Shown here: piece after piece, positions 33,130-41,707 of the stretch | How positions within the stretch are numbered: position 1 is the stretch's first letter | Layout: every line of letters starts with the position of its first letter | From: Chryseobacterium sp. LAM-KRS1 | GTDB lineage: Bacteria; Bacteroidota; Bacteroidia; Flavobacteriales; Weeksellaceae | Direction of reading: 5' to 3' | Length of the DNA stretch: 64,000 bases | NCBI RefSeq assembly: GCF_013184525.1 | Contig: NZ_JAAOIZ010000005.1 | Location: forward strand, 124,001 to 188,000 | The notes under the pieces: generated by a model | The model's input: the letters and a program-made list of their open reading frames with translations, nothing else | Database searches by the model: none | Told to the model about the DNA's origin: nothing | Translations under genes and position numbers: made by a program

Positions 33130-36100
33130 TTATTTTGAAATTAAGAAATTAAGCTCGGCCCCCGTTTGATTGAGTCGATCTAAATTTTCGATATAATCAA
33201 CCTTTATTTTAACAGCCTGATTGGTTAAAATAACCCAATTGAGGAAATCGATCTCTCCTGCTTCCATTTGTTTTTGGGCTGCTTTAAGAATCGTTTCAGC
33301 TTTGGGCAGTTGCTTCTGTTCGTAATTTTGTATGATCGCAAGCTGGTTAGCGTAGGTATTGGCCAGCTGTTCATACCTGTTTTTCAGTTCGGTTTCTTTT
33401 CTTTGGTATTGATTTTCTGCAATGGCCACTTTTGCTTTTGTTGCTTTTGCCAGTGCTCGCTGTCCTTTTGTAAATAGAGGGATCCCAACACCGACCTGAA
33501 CGGAATTGAAGCGGTTGTTATTGATATTCTTCATGCTCTGATTAGTGTATCCTACAAAAAGATCCGGAAGGAGTTTGCTTTGTTCTAAACGGGCTTCTGC
33601 TTCATTCACCTTGATTTGCTGATTCAGATACTGGAGCTGCGGATGATTTCTTAAGACATCCCCCGGAATTTGAAAGTCAACATTCAGGACGGGTTGATCA
33701 GTAAGCGGCTGATATCTTTTTTCCGACTGAAGCAATACCTGAAGCTGAAGCTGTGCAATATTGAGGTCGTTTTCAAGAATATTCAGCTGCACTGCGGCCT
33801 GTTCCCTTTGAATTTCGGCCGTTGACTCCTCGAGAATATTGGCTTCTCCTTTTTTCAAACGTAAACTTGCTTTGTCGGCAAAGCCATTGTACAGCTCACT
33901 GATGTAATCCAGCACTTTTTTCTTTTCCTTTAGAATAATAATTCTGTAAAAAACTTCTGAAACTTCTTTAGTCAGTTGGGCTTTGGTGAGCTGCTGATTC
34001 ATAAGACCTGAAGCCCATTCCGCATCCAGCAATTGTTTTCTTCTGGAATAAACAGTCGGAAAACTAATGCGTTGGGATACGGAAAACGAATTATCGGTTT
34101 CGATTCCCTGTATCTGGCCGATACCTGCTGTCACTTCCAGTTGAGGAATGTCGAGATAGCTTGATTTCAGTTTTTCCTGATAGGCTGAAATGAGTCTGGA
34201 ATTCTTATAGTTTCCGTTTTGCCGGAAGGCAACTTCCAATGCCTGATCCAGTGTAATGTTTTCCTGTGCCTGAATGCTTCCGAAAGAAATGAATAACAGG
34301 AATATGGTTAATTTTTTAAAGTTTCTTTTTTTTGAGAATTTCATTTTATTTTTATTGATTCGTTCAAATAAGACATACAAAATAGGCAGGACAAATAAGG
34401 TTAAGAGCGTAGCAAGCATTAAGCCTCCTATAACCACGGTAGCCAGAGGTCTCTGTACTTCTGCCCCTGCACCACTGCTTAACGCCATAGGAAGAAAGCC
34501 CAGCGAAGCGACAAAAGCAGTCATCAATACGGGACGAAGCCGGATTCTTGTGCCCATTAAAACAATTCTGCCGAGATTGGTTATTCCATTATTTTTTAAT
34601 CGGTTGAATTCTGATATCAAAACAATTCCATTAAGTACCGCAACACCAAATAATGCAATAAATCCTACTCCTGCACTGATGCTGAAAGGCATTCCCCTGA
34701 GGGCCAGAAAATAAACTCCACCAATGGCTGATAGCGGAATTGCGGTGTAGATCAGCAAACTGTGTTTTACGGAACCAAATGCGAAGAAAAGAAGCAGAAA
34801 GATCATTACCAGTGAAATAGGAACAGCGACACCTAATCTTGCTTTAGCTTCATTTAAGTTTTCAAAGGCTCCACCATAAGAGATGGTATAACCTGAAGAG
34901 AGTTTCAATTCTTTATCGGTCTTTTTCTGAAGTTCCTCCACGATACTTTGAACATCTCTTCCACGGACATTAAATCCGACAACAATTCTTCTTTTGGTAT
35001 CTTCCCTCTGGATTTGGTTGGGACTGCTTTTCAATTCTATGCTAGCCAGCTGGTGTAAAGGAATCTGCTCACCAGAAGCAGTCGGAACCAGAAGATTTTG
35101 AATACTTTTTATATCTTTTTTATGTTCATTGTCCATTCTTACCACGACATCAAATTTTCTTTCACCTTCATACAAAGCCCCGGCAGTTTGTCCGGCAAAA
35201 GCCATATTGATCACCCTATTGATTTCCATTACGGAAATATGGTAACGCGAGAGTTCGGCACGGTTATAACCGATAACTACCTGTGGCGCTCCTACAACGG
35301 GTTCCAGATAAAGATCCTGTGCACCTTTTACTGTATTGATAATCCCACCCAGCTTTTTAGCATATGCAGCAAGGCTGTCCAGATCTTCTCCATAAATTTT
35401 ACACACCACATCCTGTCTTGCTCCGGTCATTAATTCATTAAAGCGCATTTGTACCGGGAACTGAAAACCTGTTTTGAGCCCGGGAATAACCTGCAATGCT
35501 TTGCTCATCTTTTCGGATAATTCCGGGAATGATCGTGCAGACGACCATTCTTTTTTAGGCTTCAGAACAATGATCATATCACCCGCATCCATTGGCATCG
35601 GCTCTGTGGGAATTTCGGCACTTCCGATTTTAGTGACTACCTTTTGCACCTCTGGAAACTGTTTTAAAAGAATGTGCGCCGCCTGGGTGGTTGCTTTTTT
35701 GGTTTCATTAATATTACTTCCCTGCAGGATACGCATTTCTACAGCAAAATCACCTTCCTCCAATGATGGAATAAACTCTCCTCCCATCCGGGAAAGGGTG
35801 AAAACAGCTCCTGCGAAAAGGAGAAGTACTGTGATAATAATGGTTTTTCTGTACTTCAATGCTTTTATCAGAAGCTTTTGATGCCCGGTTTCTACCCTGG
35901 TCATCACCTTGTCTGAAATATTATCTTTGGTCTTTTTCTTTCTGCTAAGAACCAGGGAACTCATCATTGGAATATAAGTAAGGGAAAGCAGGAAGGCCCC
36001 GATCAATGCAAACGCGACAGTCTGAGCCATGGGTTTGAACATTTTACCTTCAATCCCTTGTAATGTAAAAATAGGAAGGTATACAATCAGGATAATAATC

Positions 36101-37467
36101 TGCCCGAAAACTGCACTATTTACCATCTTGGTAGCGGAATCTGAAACCTGTGTATCCATTTCTTTTTTGCTGAGGATATGATCTTTCCCGAAATGTTTTT
36201 TATGGGCAAGCTGATGCAACACAGCTTCTACGATAATAACAGCCCCATCAACGATAAGTCCGAAATCAAGAGCACCGAGGCTCATGAGGTTTCCTCCGAC
36301 TCCAAAAAGGTTCATCATGATTATGGCAAAAAGCATTGCCAGTGGAATTACAGAAGCGACAAGCAGACCGGCACGGAAGTTTCCTAAAAAGAGAACAAGA
36401 ATGAAAACAACAATCAGGGCTCCTTCCATCAGATTGGTTTTTACGGTACTGATAGTATTGTTAACCATTTTCGCACGATCCAGGAAAGGCTCAATAACAA
36501 CACCTTCCGGTAAGGTTTCCTGAATTTTTTCCAGACGTTGTTTAATATTACCAATCACTTCGTTGGCATTTTCTCCTTTAAGCATCAGTACAATAGCTCC
36601 CGAGACCTCTCCTGTGTCATTATAGGTCATTGCTCCATACCGTGTAGCATATCCCGTTTTTACTTCCGCCACATCCCTGATAAGAACAGGAATCCCTTCT
36701 CCTGTTGCTGATACTTCGATATTACCTATATCTTCAGTACTTCCCAGAAGACCCTCTGTCCTAATGAATAATACAGTCTCCTTCTTTTCAATATAAGCCC
36801 CGCCGGTATTTTGATTATTCCGCTCCAGGGCATCGAAAACGTCATTGATGGTAATATCAAATGCTTGTAATTTATTGGGATTGATAGCAATCTCATATTG
36901 TTTCAGTTTTCCTCCAAAGCTGCTGACATCCGCAACTCCTTTTGTTCCCAGAAGTTGGCGGCGGATAATCCAATCCTGGATGGTTCTCAGTTCGGTCTCA
37001 TCGTAGATGTTCTCGTAGCCTTTTTTTGCCCGGACCACATATTGGAATATTTCACCTAATCCACTGGAGATAGGTCCTAATTCCGGTTTTCCGATTCCTT
37101 CCGGTATATTATCCTGGACTATCTGCAGACGTTCCTGAACCTGTTGTCTTGCCCAATATACATCGGTATCATCATTAAATACCACCGTAACAAGGGATAA
37201 GCCGAACCGTGAAAAACTTCGGAGCTCTGTTATGCCATTGATGTTACTGGTAGCCTGTTCAATGGGAAAGGTCACCAGACGTTCGATATCAGCTGCTCCA
37301 TATGAGGGTGCGACAGTGATAATCTGTACCTGATTATTGGTAATATCAGGCTGGGCATCAATTGGAAGCTTTGTTGTTTCATAGATTCCAAGAAGAATCA
37401 GCCCCATTGTAAAAAGGGCAATAATGAGTTTATTCTTTACAGAAAACTCAATAATTTTATTTAACAT
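33130..37467 (-). CDS. CusA/CzcA-family RND permease fused to a TolC-like outer-membrane factor
   Basis: A 1445-residue fusion. Residues 1 to ~1038 form a complete heavy-metal RND permease: MLNKIIEFSVKNKLIIALFTMGL as helix 1, LPIDAQPDITNNQVQI as the periplasmic entry, and GALDFGLIVDGAVIIVEAV in helix 4 with its Asp. Residues 1042-1445 form an outer-membrane efflux protein (OEP) domain with coiled-coil pairs (LRNHPQLQYLNQQIKVNEAEAR, VGIPLF). The joint is Lys/Asn-rich, and residues 1042-1068 (MKFSKKRNFKKLTIFLLFI then SFGSIQAQ) read as an intact signal peptide with its own Met. Export of divalent metals or drugs is inferred. Similar fusions exist in Bacteroidota as far as I recall. Confidence 0.93.
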   Translation of the reverse strand: MLNKIIEFSVKNKLIIALFTMGLILLGIYETTKLPIDAQPDITNNQVQIITVAPSYGAADIERLVTFPIEQATSNINGITELRSFSRFGLSLVTVVFNDDTDVYWARQQVQERLQIVQDNIPEGIGKPELGPISSGLGEIFQYVVRAKKGYENIYDETELRTIQDWIIRRQLLGTKGVADVSSFGGKLKQYEIAINPNKLQAFDITINDVFDALERNNQNTGGAYIEKKETVLFIRTEGLLGSTEDIGNIEVSATGEGIPVLIRDVAEVKTGYATRYGAMTYNDTGEVSGAIVLMLKGENANEVIGNIKQRLEKIQETLPEGVVIEPFLDRAKMVNNTISTVKTNLMEGALIVVFILVLFLGNFRAGLLVASVIPLAMLFAIIMMNLFGVGGNLMSLGALDFGLIVDGAVIIVEAVLHQLAHKKHFGKDHILSKKEMDTQVSDSATKMVNSAVFGQIIILIVYLPIFTLQGIEGKMFKPMAQTVAFALIGAFLLSLTYIPMMSSLVLSRKKKTKDNISDKVMTRVETGHQKLLIKALKYRKTIIITVLLLFAGAVFTLSRMGGEFIPSLEEGDFAVEMRILQGSNINETKKATTQAAHILLKQFPEVQKVVTKIGSAEIPTEPMPMDAGDMIIVLKPKKEWSSARSFPELSEKMSKALQVIPGLKTGFQFPVQMRFNELMTGARQDVVCKIYGEDLDSLAAYAKKLGGIINTVKGAQDLYLEPVVGAPQVVIGYNRAELSRYHISVMEINRVINMAFAGQTAGALYEGERKFDVVVRMDNEHKKDIKSIQNLLVPTASGEQIPLHQLASIELKSSPNQIQREDTKRRIVVGFNVRGRDVQSIVEELQKKTDKELKLSSGYTISYGGAFENLNEAKARLGVAVPISLVMIFLLLFFAFGSVKHSLLIYTAIPLSAIGGVYFLALRGMPFSISAGVGFIALFGVAVLNGIVLISEFNRLKNNGITNLGRIVLMGTRIRLRPVLMTAFVASLGFLPMALSSGAGAEVQRPLATVVIGGLMLATLLTLFVLPILYVLFERINKNKMKFSKKRNFKKLTIFLLFISFGSIQAQENITLDQALEVAFRQNGNYKNSRLISAYQEKLKSSYLDIPQLEVTAGIGQIQGIETDNSFSVSQRISFPTVYSRRKQLLDAEWASGLMNQQLTKAQLTKEVSEVFYRIIILKEKKKVLDYISELYNGFADKASLRLKKGEANILEESTAEIQREQAAVQLNILENDLNIAQLQLQVLLQSEKRYQPLTDQPVLNVDFQIPGDVLRNHPQLQYLNQQIKVNEAEARLEQSKLLPDLFVGYTNQSMKNINNNRFNSVQVGVGIPLFTKGQRALAKATKAKVAIAENQYQRKETELKNRYEQLANTYANQLAIIQNYEQKQLPKAETILKAAQKQMEAGEIDFLNWVILTNQAVKIKVDYIENLDRLNQTGAELNFLISK

Positions 37468-37548
37468 GAAAAATTAATTAATTGATAGATAACAAGATTA
37501 AGCTGCTCTAAAAAGTATTTTAAAGCATAGTTATTGTGCAGAGATTAA

Positions 37549-37911
37549 TTAAGAATAGCGTGGAGGCTGGAAAATCCTGGAAAGATAGAGTCCGGAAAAA
37601 TCTTTTTCCTGATAAAAAGTGTTTTTTTGCTGAACCGGAAATTCTTTTATTTTTTCAATATGAAATAGGATTTCCGGAAGTTGTGCATATACCATAAGCA
37701 CAACAGGAGGATTGATGAAGGGCAGTTTCTGATCGGTATCCCAATCCTGGTCTTTTTTATGATTATCATAATGTTCTACCAGAAATTCTACACAATTGCC
37801 GTCATATTCCATCAGATGTTCTATAAAGACCGGAGCCTTCAATACTTCCGCCATATTTGTTGTCGCAAATACGTAAGTCATAGAACAAAATATAGAAATC
37901 CACTTCAGCAT
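37549..37911 (-). CDS. Small exported protein preceding the efflux operon
   Basis: A ~120-residue protein (start at 37911, MLKWISIFCSMTYVFATT) with a weak signal-peptide-like N-terminus, an acidic/His-containing middle (DGNCVEFLVEHYDNHKKDQDWD) and a C-terminus SRIFQPPRYS. From memory, short proteins ending in IFQPP(K/R) precede metal-efflux RND genes in Bacteroidota; no function is known. An upstream ATG at 37920 overlaps a perfect -7 element (37918-37925), so 37911 or a later Met is preferred. It lies 81 bp upstream of the permease gene on the same strand. Confidence 0.6.
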   Translation of the reverse strand: MLKWISIFCSMTYVFATTNMAEVLKAPVFIEHLMEYDGNCVEFLVEHYDNHKKDQDWDTDQKLPFINPPVVLMVYAQLPEILFHIEKIKEFPVQQKNTFYQEKDFSGLYLSRIFQPPRYS

Positions 37912-37917
37912 AGAGGA

Positions 37918-37925
37918 CAAAGATA
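37918..37925 (-). promoter_or_regulatory. -7 element upstream of the efflux operon
   Basis: TATCTTTG on the reverse strand is a perfect TAnnTTTG match, only 7 bases before the 37911 start. The transcript would be almost leaderless, so this may be a chance match or the start codon may lie further in. Confidence 0.3.
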
Positions 37926-38392
37926 AGGTTTTTTGATCTTTTTTACGTGAATTAATTGTTAAAAAACACTTTATTCATGCATGTTTTACTCTTTTTACTA
38001 AAGTTTGATTAATATGATAACAATCAAAGTTAGAGTTTTATAACCCTATATTTTTTGAGATGATAATTTTTGATTTTCAATATTTTACATTTTTTGATGA
38101 ATATAAATAAAGAGATAGCAAAAGGGAAATTACCGACAAAGAAGATGAAATTGGAGAAAAATATTTTATCGGGTTTTTCTGTTTTTATTGTTTGGAAATG
38201 ATGTATATTAGGGATGTTTTTGCTTTTTTCTACTGATGTTTTTTAATTACAGTATTTATGATATTACAGTATTCTATTAATGGGAATTATATAAAATGTA
38301 AACCATAAGATGCTCATAAATATTTCAGTATTTTTGTAAATTAGTAAAATTAATACATAAATAAGTTATTTTAAAAAAATTGTTTTTGTTAA
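37926..38392. other. AT-rich divergent intergenic region with repeats
   Basis: No gene is seen in about 470 bases. It contains a dyad TTTGATT-N11-AATCAAA (38004-38028), direct repeats of ATTACAGTATT at 38246-38256 and 38263-38273 (17-bp offset), a partial third copy TTTCAGTATT (38323-38332), and a perfect -7 element TATTTTTG (38329-38336) for the forward AraC gene. Confidence 0.5.
38329..38336 (+). promoter_or_regulatory. -7 promoter element of the membrane AraC gene
   Basis: TATTTTTG is a perfect TAnnTTTG match 57 bases before the start codon, with no -33 TTG at normal spacing. Confidence 0.45.
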
Positions 38393-39394
38393 ATGATACA
38401 TGATGAAGATTTCGAAGTCACCTCTATAGATCTATTAAAAAGAGAACTTATCTCGCGGTACGTATCTGTGATGCTAATCGTCTTAGCAGCTTATGTATTC
38501 ATTTTTTATTTTATTTTGAAAATTTCCTTATTGGCAGTCTGCACTCTTATTTATCTTGGGTTTGCTCTCTATAGCTGGCTTCTGATAAGGAAAAAATACA
38601 ATATTAAAACTCTGGTTCATGGACATCTGATCTCAGCTCCTTTATTTGCAGGATTTATTATGCTGTATTTCTGGAGTTATTCCATGTCTGTCTGCATATG
38701 GTTGCTGCCTGTACCATTGGGAGCTTACATTTTTCTTGAGAAAAAATATGTTTTTCTGTATTCCCTGTATATGGTAATCATTATTCTTTCTGTTAATTTT
38801 ATCGCTGATTTATATCCCTTTGATGTGATAAACAATGAAAACAAACCTAAACTAAGGATTTCCGATATATTTGTTTTTATGGCTAATATTGGGGTATTAG
38901 CATTATTGCTTTTTTATAAAGATAAAATAAAGAAACTGGAGATCGAGAAGAAAATAAGGGATAAACAAAGGACACAAGATGAAAAAGATTCCCTACCCAA
39001 TATCACTGTAACTGAAGATAATTCTCCCGAAAATGTTGAGAAATATACAGAGCTCTTTACTAAAATAAAGGGTATTGTTGAAGATGAGGCAAGATTCAAG
39101 GAAAGTGATTTTACCGTTTCAAGTTTGTGTTTTGTGTTGAAAACCAATAATATGTATATCTCCAAGGCTATCAAATTGAATGGTTACAACACTTTTAACC
39201 ATTATATCAATACCTGCCGGATCAACCACGTAAAAGCATTGATCAGGGATAGTGATTTTAATAAAGTTACTTTAATGGAGGCCTACACCGCATCTGGATT
39301 TTCTAATCAATCTACATTTAACAGAGTTTTTAAACAGATTGAAGGGATAACTCCCTCAGAATATGTAAAATCTGTTATGGCAACACAGGCGTAA
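38393..39394 (+). CDS. Membrane-anchored AraC-type regulator
   Basis: A 333-residue protein. Residues ~20-185 contain about six transmembrane helices (VMLIVLAAYVFIFYFIL, LLAVCTLIYLGFALYSWLL, LFAGFIMLYFW and so on). A charged linker rich in Lys/Glu follows. Residues ~225-333 carry a two-HTH AraC domain (FTVSSLCFVLKTNNMYISKAIKLNGYNTFNHYINTCRINHVKALI and LMEAYTASGFSNQSTFNRVFKQIEGITPSEYV). It would sense a signal in or across the membrane and bind DNA while anchored. It is divergent from the RND metal-efflux operon; a regulatory link is possible but unproven. Confidence 0.88.
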   Translation: MIHDEDFEVTSIDLLKRELISRYVSVMLIVLAAYVFIFYFILKISLLAVCTLIYLGFALYSWLLIRKKYNIKTLVHGHLISAPLFAGFIMLYFWSYSMSVCIWLLPVPLGAYIFLEKKYVFLYSLYMVIIILSVNFIADLYPFDVINNENKPKLRISDIFVFMANIGVLALLLFYKDKIKKLEIEKKIRDKQRTQDEKDSLPNITVTEDNSPENVEKYTELFTKIKGIVEDEARFKESDFTVSSLCFVLKTNNMYISKAIKLNGYNTFNHYINTCRINHVKALIRDSDFNKVTLMEAYTASGFSNQSTFNRVFKQIEGITPSEYVKSVMATQA

Positions 39395-39451
39395 ATACAA
39401 GATATAATCCCTGAATTAACGGTTTTGATGCTTCTGTATCGAAACTTTTTA

Positions 39452-39485
39452 TTGATCAATACAAACGCTTTAGATTGTATATTTG
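39452..39485 (+). promoter_or_regulatory. Promoter of the Crp/Fnr regulator gene
   Basis: TTG (39452-39454) and a perfect TATATTTG (39478-39485) are separated by 23 bases, within the Bacteroidota range. The leader to the ATG at 39505 is about 16 bases. Confidence 0.65.
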
Positions 39486-39504
39486 TAATTCAATTAAAAA
39501 ATTG

Positions 39505-40080
39505 ATGACCCATCCTAAAGAGATATTACAGCAACATCTGTCGCAATTTGTTTCTCTCAATGAAGAGCAACTGGATTATGTATTTTCAAATTTCAGCCTG
39601 ATCAGTCTGAAAAAAGGACAGATGCTTTTGTCGGAAGGAAATTCTGTAGATCACGAATATTTTGTCCTGGAGGGTTGCCTTAAAGCGTTTTATCTAAATG
39701 ATGCCCTGAAGATGTTTATTTTACAATTTGCAATGCCGAATTGGTGGGTTTCCGATTATAATGCACTGTACAGCCATCAGAAAGCAACCATAAATATTGA
39801 TTGCATTACCCATGCAACCGTATTGGCCATATCCAATAAAAACAGAGAAAAGATATGCAGCGAAATTCATGAAATGGAGCATTTTTTCAGGTGGAGAACC
39901 AATAAAGGCTATGTTGCAGTACAGAAACGCCTCCTTTCGCTGATGAATAACGATGCTAAGTTCAGATACGAAGAACTTTTATCAATGTATCCTCAATTGT
40001 ATAATCTTGTCCCTAAACATCTTATAGCTGCTTATCTCGGTGTTTCCAGAGAAACCCTCAGCCGTTTGTATCAACCCTGA
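39505..40080 (+). CDS. Crp/Fnr-family transcriptional regulator
   Basis: A 191-residue regulator with an N-terminal cyclic-nucleotide-binding-like beta roll (LISLKKGQMLLSEGNSVDHEYFVLEGCLKAF) and a C-terminal winged helix (YNLVPKHLIAAYLGVSRETLSRLYQP). The Fnr four-cysteine signature is absent, and the cNMP phosphate-binding Arg-Ser motif is not evident. The start at 39505 follows a good promoter; an in-frame extension to 39475 would overlap the -7 element. A dyad typical of Crp/Fnr operators lies 40 bases downstream, before the YceI operon. Confidence 0.9.
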   Translation: MTHPKEILQQHLSQFVSLNEEQLDYVFSNFSLISLKKGQMLLSEGNSVDHEYFVLEGCLKAFYLNDALKMFILQFAMPNWWVSDYNALYSHQKATINIDCITHATVLAISNKNREKICSEIHEMEHFFRWRTNKGYVAVQKRLLSLMNNDAKFRYEELLSMYPQLYNLVPKHLIAAYLGVSRETLSRLYQP

Positions 40081-40119
40081 TCTCTTAATTTACTCATTGC
40101 TTTTCAGTAAAATTAAATT

Positions 40120-40133
40120 GTGACCCAGGTCAC
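40120..40133. promoter_or_regulatory. Crp/Fnr-type operator upstream of the YceI operon
   Basis: GTGACC-CA-GGTCAC is an inverted repeat with perfect 6-bp arms. Its centre (40126.5) lies about 41 bases before the start point predicted from the -7 element at 40157-40164, the class II activator position. The local Crp/Fnr protein is the obvious candidate ligand. Confidence 0.6.
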
Positions 40134-40156
40134 GTAACTTTTTAACGTCCCCTTCT

Positions 40157-40164
40157 GAACTTTG
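40157..40164 (+). promoter_or_regulatory. -7 element of the YceI operon
   Basis: GAACTTTG differs from TAnnTTTG at one base. No -33 TTG is present at normal spacing, in line with activator dependence. The same octamer lies upstream of the AhpD-like gene. Confidence 0.45.
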
Positions 40165-40188
40165 TGTCAACATTTAAACATAGAAAAA

Positions 40189-40731
40189 ATGAATACACAA
40201 AATTTTAAAGTAGACCATGAAAAAAGTACAATAGAATGGACCGGAAGAAAAATAACCGGTGCTCATTATGGGACCATCGGAATTAAAGAGGGTTCATTTA
40301 CTTTTAAAGACAACCAACTATCTTCAGGAACATTTATTATAGATACCCGTTCTATAAAAATTCTTGATATCAAAGATGCTGAGACCAACGCTCAGTTTGC
40401 AGGTCATTTAGCTTCCGATGATTTCTTTAATTCGGATCAGTTTCCGGAATCTACCTTTGAAATCAGGCATACAGAGCCTGGTGATGATCATCTGTATTAT
40501 GTAAAAGGAGATCTTACGATTAAGGGAATCACCCATCCTATTGATACTGTATTAAAAATCGAGAACAATCCAAACTCAGCAACTATTCAAAGTAAAATTG
40601 TTCTTGACCGTACTAAGTATAATATGAAATTCAGATCAGGTAATTTCTTCACGGATTTAGGGGATACCTTGATATACAACAATTTTGACCTTACCATTAA
40701 TCTGGTTGCTGAATCAGTTGAAAATAATTAA
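40189..40731 (+). CDS. YceI-family lipid-binding protein
   Basis: A 180-residue YceI-like protein, a lipocalin-type barrel that binds isoprenoid or polyisoprenoid chains. Typical features are STIEWTGRKITGAHYGTIGIKEGSFTF at the start and HLASDDFFNSDQFPESTFEIRHTE and GDLTIKGITHPI later. It has no signal peptide, unlike E. coli YceI, so it should be cytosolic. The start at 40189 (MNTQNFKVDHEKS) follows the promoter; an upstream extension would overlap the -7 element. It is the first gene of a five-gene operon. Confidence 0.92.
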   Translation: MNTQNFKVDHEKSTIEWTGRKITGAHYGTIGIKEGSFTFKDNQLSSGTFIIDTRSIKILDIKDAETNAQFAGHLASDDFFNSDQFPESTFEIRHTEPGDDHLYYVKGDLTIKGITHPIDTVLKIENNPNSATIQSKIVLDRTKYNMKFRSGNFFTDLGDTLIYNNFDLTINLVAESVENN

Positions 40732-40752
40732 TAACCTTAAAAATTTACAATC

Positions 40753-40971
40753 ATGCCTTATATAAAAATAGAAGTTCTGCGTGACGGAGTTACAAGAGAA
40801 CAAAAACAGCTTTTGATAAAAGGAGTAACAGAACTGGTAACTTCAGTTTTGAATAAAGATCCGCATCTTACCCATGTGGTGATTGATGAAATAGAAGATG
40901 ATAACTGGGGATATGCCGGAGAGCAGGTATCTGCGTTGAAAGAACAGGGATTTTCCACCGATAAAAAATAG
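40753..40971 (+). CDS. 4-oxalocrotonate tautomerase family protein
   Basis: A 72-residue tautomerase. Pro follows the start Met (MPYIKIEVLRDGVTREQKQLLIKGVT), giving the catalytic N-terminal Pro1 once Met is removed. The length is slightly above the 62-residue classic form. It probably catalyses keto-enol tautomerisation of an unknown substrate. It lies 21 bp after the YceI gene and 4 bp before the SDR gene. Confidence 0.9.
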   Translation: MPYIKIEVLRDGVTREQKQLLIKGVTELVTSVLNKDPHLTHVVIDEIEDDNWGYAGEQVSALKEQGFSTDKK

Positions 40972-40975
40972 AAAA

Positions 40976-41707
40976 ATGGAGAAACAAACGGTCATCATAA
41001 CAGGTGCATCCTCAGGAATCGGATTGGAGATCGCCAGGTATTTTCTGGAAAAAGGAAGTAATGTAGTTATTAATTCAAGAACAGAATCTAAATTGCAGGA
41101 GGTTTTTAATGAATTGGGAGGTGGAGATCATTTGGCAATGATTGCAGGGGATGTTGCCGACAAAGCTATTGGTGAATTACTTGTAAAAACAGCGATTGAG
41201 CGATTTGGTTCAGCAGATGTTCTGGTCAATAATGCAGGAATTTATGAAAACAAACCATTTCTTGAAGTAACAGAAGATCATCTGGACAGGTTTTTAAGAA
41301 CAAACCTTAAAGGGACCTTTTTTACGACACAGTCGGTTATTCCTCAGATGCAGAAGCAGAGAAATGGAGTTATTATTAATATAGGTTCTCCATTGGTATA
41401 TCACGCTATGGCAGGGTCTCCTTCTACGGCTCCGATATCGAGTAAGGGTGCGATCCATGCTTTAACACATCAGCTTGCCGCCGAGTTTGGAAAAGATAAT
41501 ATCAGAGTAAATACCGTTGCCGCCGGGCTGATCAGAACCCCTATGCACGATGAAAATATCGATCAGGCAGCAGGAATTCATTTACTGAACCGTATCGGTG
41601 AACCGGAAGAAGTTGCACAAATGGTTTACAGCATTGCATGCAACAAACTGATCACGGGAGCGATAATCAATGTGGATGGCGGCATGGGAGCCGGACATTA
41701 CCTATAA
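40976..41707 (+). CDS. Short-chain dehydrogenase/reductase
   Basis: A 243-residue classical SDR. The NAD(P) motif is ITGASSGIGLEIA. NNAG occurs in VLVNNAGIYEN. The Ser of the active site falls near INIGSPLVY. The usual Tyr-x3-Lys is represented by TAPISSKGAIHALTHQ, where the Tyr position is Ile/Ser, so the catalytic Tyr may be missing. This deserves checking. The C-terminus GAIINVDGGMGAGH is typical. Its stop overlaps the next start by one base (TAATG). Confidence 0.88.
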   Translation: MEKQTVIITGASSGIGLEIARYFLEKGSNVVINSRTESKLQEVFNELGGGDHLAMIAGDVADKAIGELLVKTAIERFGSADVLVNNAGIYENKPFLEVTEDHLDRFLRTNLKGTFFTTQSVIPQMQKQRNGVIINIGSPLVYHAMAGSPSTAPISSKGAIHALTHQLAAEFGKDNIRVNTVAAGLIRTPMHDENIDQAAGIHLLNRIGEPEEVAQMVYSIACNKLITGAIINVDGGMGAGHYL

